Shown here one piece after another: positions 8,501 through 17,100 of a stretch of 64,000 nucleotides of DNA. The first letter of the stretch is position 1. The number at the start of each line of letters is the position of its first letter. The notes beneath the pieces were generated by a model. The model saw only the letters and a program-made list of their open reading frames with translations, did not search any database and was not told the origin of the DNA. The DNA lies in NCBI RefSeq assembly GCF_004803505.1, contig NZ_SSWH01000010.1, forward strand, positions 58,795-122,794, read 5' to 3'. A program made the position numbers and the translations under genes. This DNA is from Arthrobacter echini. GTDB taxonomy: Bacteria > Actinomycetota > Actinomycetes > Actinomycetales > Micrococcaceae.

Positions 8501-10307
8501 TCTTGGCGACGACAACGACCAGACCGTCACCCGTGACAGCGTCCTCGCGTCGATCACCGCGAGCCACGACCGGACCCTGTCCGCCCACGAAACAGTCCGC
8601 GCCGAAGCCGTCCGCACCGGTGACGTCGCCACCCTCGCCGGCGTCTACAACGAGGTCGAGGCAGCAGCATGGACCGCGAAGACCCGGGGCATCGCACAGG
8701 ACGTCATGGGGCCGGAAGCCGCCGCTGCGTTCACCTCGCACGAATCATGGGGGGCCGTGGCCACGCACCTGCGGCGGGCTAAGAACGAGGGCCTGGACGC
8801 GTCCACGGTCCTCGCTCAGGCGTACCGGGAACGAGGGTTCGCAGGCGCCGACGACGCAACCGCCGTCCTCGCTTTCCGGGTGGAGAATCGGATCGACACC
8901 GCGCAGCAGATCCGGGCGAACACCGGACAGCGACCGCTTGGTGCCCTCACCGACGATCATCTCGACCGCCTCGCGCAGCAGGCCGAGAAGCACGCCGAGG
9001 GCGCTGCCGCCGGTCAGTTCCGCCGGACGCCCGGTGAGATTCCCATGGACACCGAATGGGCTGCCCGGCCGTTCGCGCTCCTGCACACCAGCAGACTCAC
9101 CGAGACACGCGACAACGTTGTGGAGCGGTTGCAGTCCCTCGATCCGACTGCCTCACTCAGTGCTGCGACGAGGAAAGAGCAGTGGATGGTGAAGACCATG
9201 ATTCTGGAGCTCGAGCGCCGCCAGGATCTCTCCCCGACGCAGATAGCGATCGAACGCACCGCCCGTGGTGAGGATCCTCGCAGCGCCCACCAGGTCACGA
9301 TCGTCGAGGCAATCCGCCAGGAACGCCATCTACGCGAGGCCGGTATCCCCAGCACCAGCACGCCGGCGTCCACCGACCGCATCAGAATCACCACCGACAC
9401 GAGCACGGGAGGGTTCGGCCGATCCACCATCAGCGAGGACATCGCACCGTCCGTTCTCCTGCAGGACGCCCGGGTACCGGTCGAGTACCGGGATGAACTT
9501 GACCGGCTCCGGGCACACCTCGGACAGCGGGTCGCCGTCCGCGGAGCTCAGCTCGCCGAGGAACAACCGGCGTGGGCGGCCGCGCTCGGACCGGTGCCGG
9601 CGAAGGAGTCCAAGGCCGCCGAATGGCATGGCATCGCGGCCGAGACCGAGGCGTATAGGAATCGGTACAACATCGGTACTCACGAGACGGCGATGATTCC
9701 GAAGCAGTACCAGGACGACCCTGTCGCGCAACGGTTGGTCGAACGTGCCACGGCCCTGCACAAGCACAGTGCCCTCACGCAGGTCCCGCCGCGCAGCGCC
9801 GCCCAGGTGCAGCAGAGCGCCGACGAAGCAGCGATTACTGACCGCATGACCGCGAATCAGGCCGCTGCGCGCAGGGCTATCGGACGCCTCCAGGCCGAAC
9901 GTGCTGCTGCCAGCGATCCGCTACCAACATCCCAGCAGCGCGAAGCACGCATCGTGGATGCAGTGCAGAAAGAGCCGGTACAGCCGCAGGGTGACGAGAT
10001 GTCGGCTGCCGTGGCCCGCGCGATCGCCCGGCACCGCGCGGCAGCTGAGGGCGCTGCAGGCGGACCATCGTCTGTAACGAAGGACCAGAACCAGAAGGAG
10101 ACAGCCGCGAGCGAGAAAAACAGTCCTGCTGCACGTCGTACCGATGGTCGTGGAGGATTCAGCCAGCGACAAACTGAGCTCATTGAGAGCAGGAAGGCGG
10201 CCGCCGTCGAGCAGCAGGCGCACCAGGCTGCGGCAAGTAAGAATGATGCTGCCGTAGCAAGCCGTCGAGCAGATCAGGCGAAAAAAGACGGCGGGCGCTC
10301 ACTGTAG
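5562..10307 (+). CDS. traA: MobF-family conjugative relaxase/helicase (TraA)
   Basis: A 1581-residue relaxase that would nick oriT and unwind the transferred strand. The N-terminus has the MobF tyrosine motif (KLSAGDGYAYY, residues 5-15), a histidine at about 254, and the metal-binding HDH at about 265-267 in the PQLHDHVVIAN context. The second half is a RecD/TraI-type helicase: Walker A GPAGAGKTT at about 598-606, Walker B VIIVDEAGMV at about 682-691, and YAATVHRAQGAT further on. The last 400 residues are Ala/Gln/Glu-rich and helical, probably for contact with the coupling ATPase. The ATG at 5562 is preferred over the upstream in-frame start at 5514 because MobF relaxases begin just before the KLSAGDGY motif. 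High GC, like the transfer operon. Confidence 0.93.
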   Translation: MTVHKLSAGDGYAYYTSEVASADELRAGDRELGDYYTVEGMPPGQWVGHSEQLLSVSGEVSEAQMKALFGEGLHPEAASILAAGGTTAQIKLGQKYHQYGAANTEMTRRIDEEVARFRRTSGPAWSGPENAEKVLPTEVMHEIRFRVGGELFRESHGRNARSNEELARYVTAQTTPSKQTVAGYDLVFSPAKSVSLLCALGGDEARKAIETAHNEAIAETITFLEKNATYTRRGKNGVRQIDVDGGLVATQFRHYDSRAGDPQLHDHVVIANKVRGVDGKWSSLDGRTLYKMNVAASETYNAKVIEKVCASLGVSTVARTAGGGEPIYEVAGIDLDTIHRASSRRSDIAGTIGRLEAEFADKHGYAPSDKQKIALAQQATLETRPEKKSARRLSELVEGWQQDYSSSTNMPVGPDLLEHVRNASTGTAVGTLVNDLDVHEHARLVVHELAAKRAVWGRNHVIAQTRRHLKEAFPGQTITDETVENVTREATRTHSLQVTPDTITPKLAEFLRADGTSQFQQADVALFTSQEVLNAEHRVLAAGQRIVIPAVAAERFDTLLSQHVEATAASGGPVLSQGQIDLARAFATDEKLLTLGIGPAGAGKTTSLSLAADAVRDSGGKVIGLAPTAAAAAVMSKDIGADATTIDAFLISHRNQQGQQNTTAKDGHDNGGSAFALGAGDVIIVDEAGMVTTPKLAEVVAVAARNGAVVRAIGDDRQLGAIGSGGALRLLNNEVGAVRLEEVHRFHTDGEADASLALREPATVGADTPFQWYLENNRVTAGTTEAMTQDAFTAWMTDTAAGKTSLMIATDNATVTDLNARAQAARIATGDLTDGAGPITEVTPSVVLRDGLRAYPGDTVVTRRNDRTLQLNQGKDFVKNNDVWTVEQVTANPTTDHAAAQPETQDRQRITLRHSGHRGRITVDADYLNEHGQLGYAATVHRAQGATVDTAHAILDERTDRAGVYVAATRGRETNKLYVALGDDNDQTVTRDSVLASITASHDRTLSAHETVRAEAVRTGDVATLAGVYNEVEAAAWTAKTRGIAQDVMGPEAAAAFTSHESWGAVATHLRRAKNEGLDASTVLAQAYRERGFAGADDATAVLAFRVENRIDTAQQIRANTGQRPLGALTDDHLDRLAQQAEKHAEGAAAGQFRRTPGEIPMDTEWAARPFALLHTSRLTETRDNVVERLQSLDPTASLSAATRKEQWMVKTMILELERRQDLSPTQIAIERTARGEDPRSAHQVTIVEAIRQERHLREAGIPSTSTPASTDRIRITTDTSTGGFGRSTISEDIAPSVLLQDARVPVEYRDELDRLRAHLGQRVAVRGAQLAEEQPAWAAALGPVPAKESKAAEWHGIAAETEAYRNRYNIGTHETAMIPKQYQDDPVAQRLVERATALHKHSALTQVPPRSAAQVQQSADEAAITDRMTANQAAARRAIGRLQAERAAASDPLPTSQQREARIVDAVQKEPVQPQGDEMSAAVARAIARHRAAAEGAAGGPSSVTKDQNQKETAASEKNSPAARRTDGRGGFSQRQTELIESRKAAAVEQQAHQAAASKNDAAVASRRADQAKKDGGRSL

Positions 10308-10467
10308 GTTCGTAGGACTGGCTAGCGGTTGCGGCAGCGCCGCTTGAAGAAGCAACCCTCGGCGCCATCCTGACGCCATGTGTCACACCTTGCATTGTCA
10401 GTAGTTCCGAATACTGTGAAAGGAGAAATTTCTCACAGCCACGATCGCGGCCAGCGCTAGGACGACT

Positions 10468-12822
10468 ATGTATCTGAAGGTGCTCTACATTCGCTTCTAC
10501 AAGTCGTTCAACTACGACTACCTGCGCAAGAGTCATCCGAAGGCGGAGGCAGACAAATGGGACCTCCTAAGTGATGGCAAGTTCTACCCTTTTGTTCGTA
10601 TTCCGCTGGAATCAGACATCACAACTGTGGTTGGCGCCAACGAATCTGGGAAGAGCCAGACCCTTTCGGCGGTCAAGTGCCTTTTAACCGGTGAGGGTAT
10701 CGAGCGGAAGGATTTCTGCCGATACTCGACATTCTTCTCAGTGGGCAAGGACATGGCCACGCCTGAGTTTGGTGGCGAGTTCGCTGGCCTCACAAGTGAC
10801 GAGATGGCGACTATCCGTTCCATTGCCGGGCTGAGCACCGAAGCTTCTGTTGATTCATTCTGCTTCTTCCGGTTCAACAAGCGCACGACGCTCTACGTGC
10901 AAAATGGCGGTAGCTGGTCCGAGCACGACCTGAAGACCGCCGACATCAAGCGAATTGCTTTGCCTACTTACTTCGAGATCAACGCCCGTATTCCACTACC
11001 TGATAGCGTGCCCATCGACTACTTGGTCGACACTCGGGTTAACAAGACCGGTAAGCCGCGCAAGCAAACGCTTGCTTGGTACGAACGGGTCCGGGACAAC
11101 CTTGACTGGTTCTCTCCCGAAGGGATTGCTAAGTCTTCAGCCAAGATAACGGCGGCGTTCGCCGCCGCCTCCAGCGGCGAGAGTGACGAGCACCTAGCAG
11201 CTCGCCTTGGCTTGGCTGAAGATCTTCTTATAGACGTTGCCGGTATCGACCGCTCCGCATTCGAGGAACTTCGCAAAGCAGTCAGGCAATCGGAAGGATA
11301 CGCCAACGGCCTAGTCGCTAAAATGAATGCGCAGCTCGCCGAGGCCCTCAACTTCCCGAAGTGGTGGACCCAAGACACCGAGTTCTCGCTTTACCTCACC
11401 TTGCGCGACTTCGACTTGGTTTTCACTGTCCGAGACCGCACCGGTAGTGACTACTCTTTCAGTGAGCGCTCAGGCGGCATGAGCTATTTTCTGTCCTACT
11501 TCGTTCAATACCTTTCACATGTGCATCCTGGCAGCCAGGAAATCCTGCTCATGGACGAGCCGGACGCCTACCTCTCAACGCTGGGGCAGCAGGATTTGCT
11601 ACGAATCTTCGACTCTTTCGCCAGCCCTGAAGATACTGCGGTACCAACAGTGCAGGTGGTGTACGTTACTCACTCACCTTTCCTGATCGATAAGAACCAC
11701 GGGGAACGGATTCGGGTACTGGAGAAGGGCGATGGGGAGGAGGGGACTCGTGTCGTGAGTAACGCCGCTCGGAACCACTACGAACCTCTCCGCTCCGCGT
11801 TCGGGGCGTTTGTTGCTGAGACTACGTTCATCAGCAACTGCAATTTGATGCTCGAAGGACCCGCCGATCAGGTGTTGCTTGCAGGACTTAGCTCACTAGC
11901 ACGGCGGCTGAGGCGTCCGGGGGAGAGTCTAGATTTGAACTCATTGAGTCTTGTACCTTCGGGAGGTGCTGAGCACATTCCGTACATGGTTTACCTAGCT
12001 ACCGGGCGCGACGTCGATAGGCCCGCCGTGGCCGTCCTCCTCGACAGTGACGGGGAGGGGGAGAAGATCGTCGCGGAACTCAAGCGCGGTTATCGCGATC
12101 GAAAACTGCTCGATGACGAATTTATCGTCCAAGTGGGAAGCATCGATCCCGACACGGTCATGGTCGACGTAAGTTCTCTGCAGGAGACCGAGGACCTCAT
12201 TCCGGCCGCAGTAGCAGAACTCGCGCTGAAGCAGGTTGCCCGGGAGGTCCTGTCCAATTCGGAAGCGCAAACTTTCATTCAAGCGCTGCCAGAGCTGAGC
12301 ATTCCGACGGGGCAAAAGGTGTTTAGGGCAGCGGAAATGGCGGCCAAGGAACATACCAAGGATGCTGCTCACGAGATCCGATTGGACAAGGTCGCTTTCG
12401 CCCGAGCAGTCCTTGAAGTCATTCAGGAGCAAGGAAACGAATCCCTCCGAGATCAGACCCTCTCGAACTTCGAGGTGCTTTATGGTTTGATCAACGCAGC
12501 CAAACGCGCGGCCGAGCGTAAGAACACGCGTGAGCGTACCTCCAAGACTATGAACCGGCTGAGAAAGAACTTCTCAAAAGACCACCCGACGAGTGCAACC
12601 CGACGGGATGCCCAAACTCTCTTGGAAGACGTTCTGGCACAACTCACTGACACGAGCCCGGAGGCAGAAAAAATTCGTGACGATGTGCGGTTGATCCGTG
12701 CCGATTTCCTGATCGATAGTGATGTCGCGCTTCCCGTAAGCGAGTACGAAACCTTTAAGCAGCGACTAGAAGCCTTAACTTACGGACCAGTTCACCAGGT
12801 GCAGGACTCGCCAACTATTTAG
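10468..12822 (+). CDS. OLD-family ATPase/TOPRIM nuclease
   Basis: A 784-residue overcoming-lysogenisation-defect (OLD) type protein. Residues 56-63 (GANESGKS) form the Walker A motif, SFSERSGGMSYFLSYF resembles the ABC signature, and ILLMDEPDAYLS is Walker B, followed by the VTHSPFLID switch. The second half has a TOPRIM domain: LMLEGPADQVLLAGL supplies the glutamate and VLLDSDGEGEKI the DxD pair. OLD proteins are DNA nucleases, and several act in anti-phage defence (P2 Old, Gabija GajA, PARIS). No UvrD-like helicase or other partner lies next to it, so it looks like a stand-alone class 1 OLD. Codon use is clearly less GC-rich than traA, which points to separate acquisition. Confidence 0.85.
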   Translation: MYLKVLYIRFYKSFNYDYLRKSHPKAEADKWDLLSDGKFYPFVRIPLESDITTVVGANESGKSQTLSAVKCLLTGEGIERKDFCRYSTFFSVGKDMATPEFGGEFAGLTSDEMATIRSIAGLSTEASVDSFCFFRFNKRTTLYVQNGGSWSEHDLKTADIKRIALPTYFEINARIPLPDSVPIDYLVDTRVNKTGKPRKQTLAWYERVRDNLDWFSPEGIAKSSAKITAAFAAASSGESDEHLAARLGLAEDLLIDVAGIDRSAFEELRKAVRQSEGYANGLVAKMNAQLAEALNFPKWWTQDTEFSLYLTLRDFDLVFTVRDRTGSDYSFSERSGGMSYFLSYFVQYLSHVHPGSQEILLMDEPDAYLSTLGQQDLLRIFDSFASPEDTAVPTVQVVYVTHSPFLIDKNHGERIRVLEKGDGEEGTRVVSNAARNHYEPLRSAFGAFVAETTFISNCNLMLEGPADQVLLAGLSSLARRLRRPGESLDLNSLSLVPSGGAEHIPYMVYLATGRDVDRPAVAVLLDSDGEGEKIVAELKRGYRDRKLLDDEFIVQVGSIDPDTVMVDVSSLQETEDLIPAAVAELALKQVAREVLSNSEAQTFIQALPELSIPTGQKVFRAAEMAAKEHTKDAAHEIRLDKVAFARAVLEVIQEQGNESLRDQTLSNFEVLYGLINAAKRAAERKNTRERTSKTMNRLRKNFSKDHPTSATRRDAQTLLEDVLAQLTDTSPEAEKIRDDVRLIRADFLIDSDVALPVSEYETFKQRLEALTYGPVHQVQDSPTI

Positions 12823-12915
12823 TCTAGCGAGGAGACGGAACATGTAGGTAGGAGCAGCATCAGTCGTCAACATTAGTGCTGGACCTGCGTGTTGGTGACC
12901 GGCGTATTTGAGCTG

Positions 12916-14373
12916 TCAGCTGCGGTGGTTGATGTAGTCGATGAAGGTGGCGCCTGAGTTCCGGCGGTGCTTGTCGGTGATCTGGTAGCTGTATCCGAGC
13001 GTGTTCGCGACGATCGCTGCGGGAATGTCGAGGACGAGGGCGCGCAGAGCCGCGTTGTGAGCGGCGCGGATTTCGATGCCCGCGTCTCGCAGTCGCGTCA
13101 TGAGGGTGTTGTGATTTATGGGCTGTCCGGGGCGGGCGCCGGGGAAGAGCCAGCGCGGGTCGCCGCGATGCGCGGTCGTGTTCTGGTGAGGAAGCCGTTC
13201 GAGGTGTTGTGTCAGAACGTTGTCGAAGGGCGATGGTACGAGGATCTCGTCGTCGGTGACGCGCAGGATCGTGGCGTTGTGGCGGCGTTCGATCTGGTCG
13301 CGCGTCATGCGTGAGATGCGGGTGAGCGGTTGTCCGAAGACGAGGAAGAGCACCGCGGCGGCGCGGTCCGCGTCAGTGAGGTCGGTATGTTCGTCAAGGG
13401 CGAGCTGGATCGACGCGAGGCGCTGCGGCTGGCTGAGGATGGGTTCGGTCTTCGCTACCCGATAGGGGAAGTCGACGTGCGGTGCGTGATGGTGCTCGAT
13501 GGCCCAGCGGACGAACCCGCGGGACAAGCTGTGGGTGGTGGGGCCGTCGGCGAGCCACTGATCGATGTCGGTCTGTGTGCATTGTGCGAGGGTGCTGTCG
13601 CGGCCCGCGAGGAAGGCGAGGAAGCCGAGCGCGACGGTGGTTGACTGCCGTGCGGAGAGGATCGTCCCTTTGGTCAGCATGCCGGTTTCGGCGAGGCGGT
13701 GCATCCGGTTGAGGTGGACCCAGCGTGCGTATTGCGTGATGATTCGCGCGTCCGTTTCGGGGGCGAAGGAGAGCTTGGCGGTAAGCCAGGTCTGGAACCG
13801 TTCGATGTCGAGGTTCATTGGGCCCAGCAGCTGATGCTCAATGAACAGCTCATGCAGGAAGGCGACTTTCCTCGGGTGTGGGTGGCTGGTGAAGGTGCTG
13901 TGCTCCAGCGGTTGAGTTCCTCTCGCGAGGTCGCCCAGGAGCGCGGTGGCGTCCGGGTTGGTGATGAGCCAGATAGTTGCGCTGCGAGCATGCCTCTGCT
14001 CGGTGAGCGCGGTGTGGAGGGGGAGCAGCGCCGGAGCGATCTGGCCGGTGCCGTCGTCGAGGAGAACGGTGAGGTCGTCGTTTAGAGCGCAGTGGGCGCA
14101 AAGTCCGATGCGGACGGGTTCGTCTTCGCGTCCGCATCGACTGCAGTGAAAGTCTTTCGGGATGCCGGCGCAATCCGTGCAGACGTTCGCGTCGCCGATG
14201 CGACCGGGTAGCAGTCGTTGGGTGAGACAGGCCGGGCAGATACCGTGGCGTCGGGTGGCCTGCTGGTAGCAGCGTCGGCAAATACTCCCTTCTGGCCAGG
14301 TTGTCGCGAACTTAACCCCTGTCGCCGCGCAGCGAACGCAGCAGCGCCGACCTGGTGTTCGCGGACCGGTCAT
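12916..14373 (-). CDS. Zinc-ribbon protein with tyrosine-recombinase-like C-terminus
   Basis: A 485-residue protein. The first 100 residues contain at least four Cys-rich knuckles (CVRC, CRRC, CPAC, CSRC/CAHC), probably several zinc ribbons. The rest resembles a tyrosine recombinase: a helical core-binding region (residues about 195-305), then a catalytic-like domain with FGQPLTRISRMTRDQIERR. The catalytic residues look incomplete: I see no clear HxxR or GH box and only a possible final Tyr in TFIDYINHRS. It overlaps the stop-to-start junction of the small HTH gene before it (ATGA) and is the last gene of the trio. It probably assists or directs the intact recombinase at 14704. Confidence 0.7.
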   Translation of the reverse strand: MTGPRTPGRRCCVRCAATGVKFATTWPEGSICRRCYQQATRRHGICPACLTQRLLPGRIGDANVCTDCAGIPKDFHCSRCGREDEPVRIGLCAHCALNDDLTVLLDDGTGQIAPALLPLHTALTEQRHARSATIWLITNPDATALLGDLARGTQPLEHSTFTSHPHPRKVAFLHELFIEHQLLGPMNLDIERFQTWLTAKLSFAPETDARIITQYARWVHLNRMHRLAETGMLTKGTILSARQSTTVALGFLAFLAGRDSTLAQCTQTDIDQWLADGPTTHSLSRGFVRWAIEHHHAPHVDFPYRVAKTEPILSQPQRLASIQLALDEHTDLTDADRAAAVLFLVFGQPLTRISRMTRDQIERRHNATILRVTDDEILVPSPFDNVLTQHLERLPHQNTTAHRGDPRWLFPGARPGQPINHNTLMTRLRDAGIEIRAAHNAALRALVLDIPAAIVANTLGYSYQITDKHRRNSGATFIDYINHRS

Positions 14374-14702
14374 TCCGGTCGGCGGATCCGGGCGCGCGCC
14401 GGTCGAATCGAGCCGTCCGGGGAGGGTCCGTCTCCAACGGCCTTCTTCGTGGTCCTCGAGCTCTCCGCCTCAATAGTGGTTGGGCAGAGTTCTTCGAAGC
14501 TGCAGTCGAGGGTGTCCAGGAGCGCGCCCAGCAGGGTCAGGTTCATTCGTTCCGGTTTGGAGCCGACGAGACGATAGATCTGCGAGGCGGAGAGTTCGAT
14601 GCCCCGGTCTGCGAGGTGGGGGAGCAGGTCCGAGATGGTGTTCATTCCGCGCGCAGCCATCAGCTCGCGTAGTCGCCAGGTGTATTCGATTCGACGTCTC
14701 AT
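14370..14702 (-). CDS. XRE-type helix-turn-helix protein
   Basis: A 110-residue Cro/CI-like DNA-binding protein. The order WRLRELMAARGMNTISDLLP, then SASQIYRLVGSKPERMNLTLLGALLDTLDCSFEEL is the usual five-helix XRE fold. It sits one base after the recombinase stop codon and shares four bases with the zinc-ribbon gene, so all three are translated from one message. It likely regulates the trio or helps recombination as a directionality factor. A basic tail rich in Arg follows the domain. Confidence 0.8.
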   Translation of the reverse strand: MRRRIEYTWRLRELMAARGMNTISDLLPHLADRGIELSASQIYRLVGSKPERMNLTLLGALLDTLDCSFEELCPTTIEAESSRTTKKAVGDGPSPDGSIRPARARIRRPE

Positions 14703-14703
14703 G

Positions 14704-15831
14704 TCAGTCCTTCGCTGCGGTGGGAATCATCGTCGTGGCCATTCGAGCGATCGCATCGCTGACGACGCGGGCGCGATAGTCGGGGGAGACGCCGGTGTAG
14801 ATCGACGTCGTGGATGCGTGCTCGTGGCCTACCTGTTGCTGGATGAAGAACGCGTCGTAACCGTCCTCGAGCAGGTGCGTGACATAGGAGCGTCGCAGCG
14901 AGTGGAAATCGAGCTCGTCATCCAGACCGGCCTCTCGCTTGACCTCATTGAATGCCCGGCTGACCGCATCGGCGGTGATCATGCCGCCGCGCTCCGAGGG
15001 CCAAAGACAACTCGCCCTCGGGCGGGCGATTAACGGGCGGACCTCCTCAACCCACTGCCGCATGATCTCGGTCGACCAGTCCATCTCGGGCAAGCTCAAC
15101 ACACTGCGTCGTTTCGGCGGGGATCCGCGCATTGCCTTCCCGAAGCGGACGTAGATGATCCCGAAATCGCCGAACTGCCGTGCCGCCGGGTTCGAAGCGC
15201 AGTCGACGAGATCAAGGGAGCGGACCTCGTTGCGGCGCAGGCCCCAGGCGTAGGCAGCCTTCATCATCGTCGCGGTTCGGAACGCGGTAACCCAGCCTTT
15301 GCTACCCTTCTGGCGGATCCGGACGACACGCTCGTCGGCGCAGTCGAACAGGTCCTGCAGCTCATCGCGGGTGTAGGGGCGCTTGCCTGGCTGCGCTATC
15401 CCGTTCTGCGCGTGACGAGCGGTATTCCACTCGTGGAACACCTGCGCCGGATGATCCCCGAAACGCTGCCAGCACTGCTCGACCCAGCCGTAGCGCGGAT
15501 CACAGACGTACTCGAGGAACATCCGCAGCGCGCCCTGATAACCCAGAATCGTGGACTGCGCGGCGCCCCCGACCGCGCGCAACTCGAGGAAGAACTCGTC
15601 CACCGCGCCGACCGTCCACGACCACGGATAAGCGTCAGCGCAGACGCGAAACCGCGTCACCAACTCCCGTCGGCGATCAACCGTCGACGGCGCCAAATTC
15701 CGGGCGAACTGCTGCGCCCGCCACCCGCTGAGCATCGCCTCCCAGACCGTTTCCTCCTCATTGAGCACCGCGACGGCACCCTGCAAGTGAACGGGCACCG
15801 ACCCCGGACCCACCTCAATGACACTTCGCAT
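14704..15831 (-). CDS. Tyrosine recombinase/integrase (XerC/D-like)
   Basis: A site-specific recombinase of about 375 residues. An N-terminal SAM-like core-binding domain is followed by the catalytic domain: GLRRNEVRSLDL carries Arg I, DFHSLRRSYVTHLL the HxxR, VGHEHASTTSIYTG the second His and the nucleophilic Tyr. All catalytic positions are present, so it should be active. The frame stays open to a GTG at 15927, but that extension has an odd hydrophobic composition, so the ATG at 15831 is preferred; neither has a good ribosome-binding site. First gene of a three-gene minus-strand unit with the HTH and zinc-ribbon genes. Confidence 0.85.
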   Translation of the reverse strand: MRSVIEVGPGSVPVHLQGAVAVLNEEETVWEAMLSGWRAQQFARNLAPSTVDRRRELVTRFRVCADAYPWSWTVGAVDEFFLELRAVGGAAQSTILGYQGALRMFLEYVCDPRYGWVEQCWQRFGDHPAQVFHEWNTARHAQNGIAQPGKRPYTRDELQDLFDCADERVVRIRQKGSKGWVTAFRTATMMKAAYAWGLRRNEVRSLDLVDCASNPAARQFGDFGIIYVRFGKAMRGSPPKRRSVLSLPEMDWSTEIMRQWVEEVRPLIARPRASCLWPSERGGMITADAVSRAFNEVKREAGLDDELDFHSLRRSYVTHLLEDGYDAFFIQQQVGHEHASTTSIYTGVSPDYRARVVSDAIARMATTMIPTAAKD

Positions 15832-16130
15832 GATGCGCGAAATATTCGCATTAACCGCGAACACCGTCAAGCACGCCGTAAACGCCCCAGTCACAAGCCA
15901 TTCCCGCTGGTCTAATGCATTACCCACGCGTCAAGGCAGCGCCGACTGGCCGGCAACCCGGCCCTCCGAAACCCGCGGCAGCGCGGAGGTCGAGGGAACC
16001 GGCCAATACGCACCTGATGCGAACATGCCAGGCTCTGGTTGACATAAGGTAAATTATCGGTGATTCAGGGTGTGATCGAGAGTGTGATCTAGGCGTGGAT
16101 TCTCGAGTTCATTCATGAGATGCTGAGCGC

Positions 16131-16523
16131 ATGGCAGCTGTTACGGGAGCACCCACTGACCTTCAGGCCCACCGGGACTCGATCCGACTTCGGGAGGACC
16201 GGCTCGTGTATGAGCTACGGGAAATCCTGGGCGCCAAATTGGTGGCCTATCTGGGGTCCGTGAAGGAGACCCGTGCTGTCCGGCAGTGGGCCGATGGTGA
16301 GCGCAAACCGTCTGCGGAGGTCATGCAACGCCTACGCGATGCCTACCATGTAGCAGCGTTGCTGCATCAGCATGAGACGGCACCCGTCGTTCAGGCCTGG
16401 TTCATGGGCATGAACCCCCAGCTCGATGACGTGCCGCCGGCGCGACTGCTGCGTGAAGGGCGGCTCGAGGACGCCGGACCAGCAGTATTGGCCACGGCCC
16501 GCGCCTTCGCAGCCGCCGGCTAG
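16131..16523 (+). CDS. Xre/MbcA/ParS-type antitoxin paralogue 1
   Basis: A 130-residue protein related to the antitoxins that pair with RES toxins. It shares with the next gene the pattern ELREILGAKLVAYLGSV, then RQWADGERKPSAEVMQRLRDAY, then VVQAWFMGMNPQLDD and an Arg/Glu-rich C-terminus, i.e. an HTH half and a toxin-binding DUF2384-like half. No toxin gene follows it directly; about 190 bases later comes the complete antitoxin-RES pair. It may be an orphan antitoxin that also neutralises the RES toxin, or a duplicate whose toxin was lost. Confidence 0.75.
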   Translation: MAAVTGAPTDLQAHRDSIRLREDRLVYELREILGAKLVAYLGSVKETRAVRQWADGERKPSAEVMQRLRDAYHVAALLHQHETAPVVQAWFMGMNPQLDDVPPARLLREGRLEDAGPAVLATARAFAAAG

Positions 16524-16716
16524 CCCGAGCCACCCTGAACACTGCCGACGATCACCACAGCTCCAGTGGTTTGGCGGATCGGCTTCACCCCTGGGGTGGA
16601 ACGCTAGCCGTACGCCACTGACAACCGATTCCCTTCACGAGATTTGGTAGATTTTTGGTCGCTTTATCGAGGTTCAAGGAGTAGATTTGGGTGTTATTAG
16701 TGAGGAGTTCGACGTC

Positions 16717-17100
16717 ATGAGCATTGCGACCACCACGGGCTCGGCCCACGCCCGCACCGCCCGCCTGGGTATCCGGGAAATCGTCCGTCGCCTCAACGCC
16801 GCCCTGGGCGCGACGCTTGTGGCAGCTCTGGCAGGGAGCAAGGACCGGAAGATCAGCTACAAATGGGCTCAGCAGGATGGCCCTACTCCCCATCAGGTGG
16901 CCGTGAAACGCCTGCAGTTCGCCTACGCGCAGTGGCTCGTCGTCTCCGAGGCCGAGGGAGAGCATGTGGCACGGCTCTGGTTCATCGGTGCGAACCCATG
17001 GCTGGATCACGACTCGCCGATCGACGCGATCCGGGACGACCGGTTCAAGGAGATCGCGGCCGCCGCCAGCGCGATGATCGACGATGGGTTCACCGGTTGA
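16717..17100 (+). CDS. Xre/MbcA/ParS-type antitoxin of RES pair
   Basis: A 127-residue antitoxin. The N-terminal half has an HTH-like region (IREIVRRLNAALGATLVAAL, SYKWAQQDGPTPHQVAVKRL). The C-terminal half (WFIGANPWLDHDSPIDAIRD) matches the DUF2384-type segment that plugs the RES active site. The ATG at 16717 has GAGGAG nine bases upstream. Its stop codon overlaps the TTG of the RES gene, which implies translational coupling. By analogy with known pairs it should bind the toxin and repress this operon. Confidence 0.82.
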   Translation: MSIATTTGSAHARTARLGIREIVRRLNAALGATLVAALAGSKDRKISYKWAQQDGPTPHQVAVKRLQFAYAQWLVVSEAEGEHVARLWFIGANPWLDHDSPIDAIRDDRFKEIAAAASAMIDDGFTG

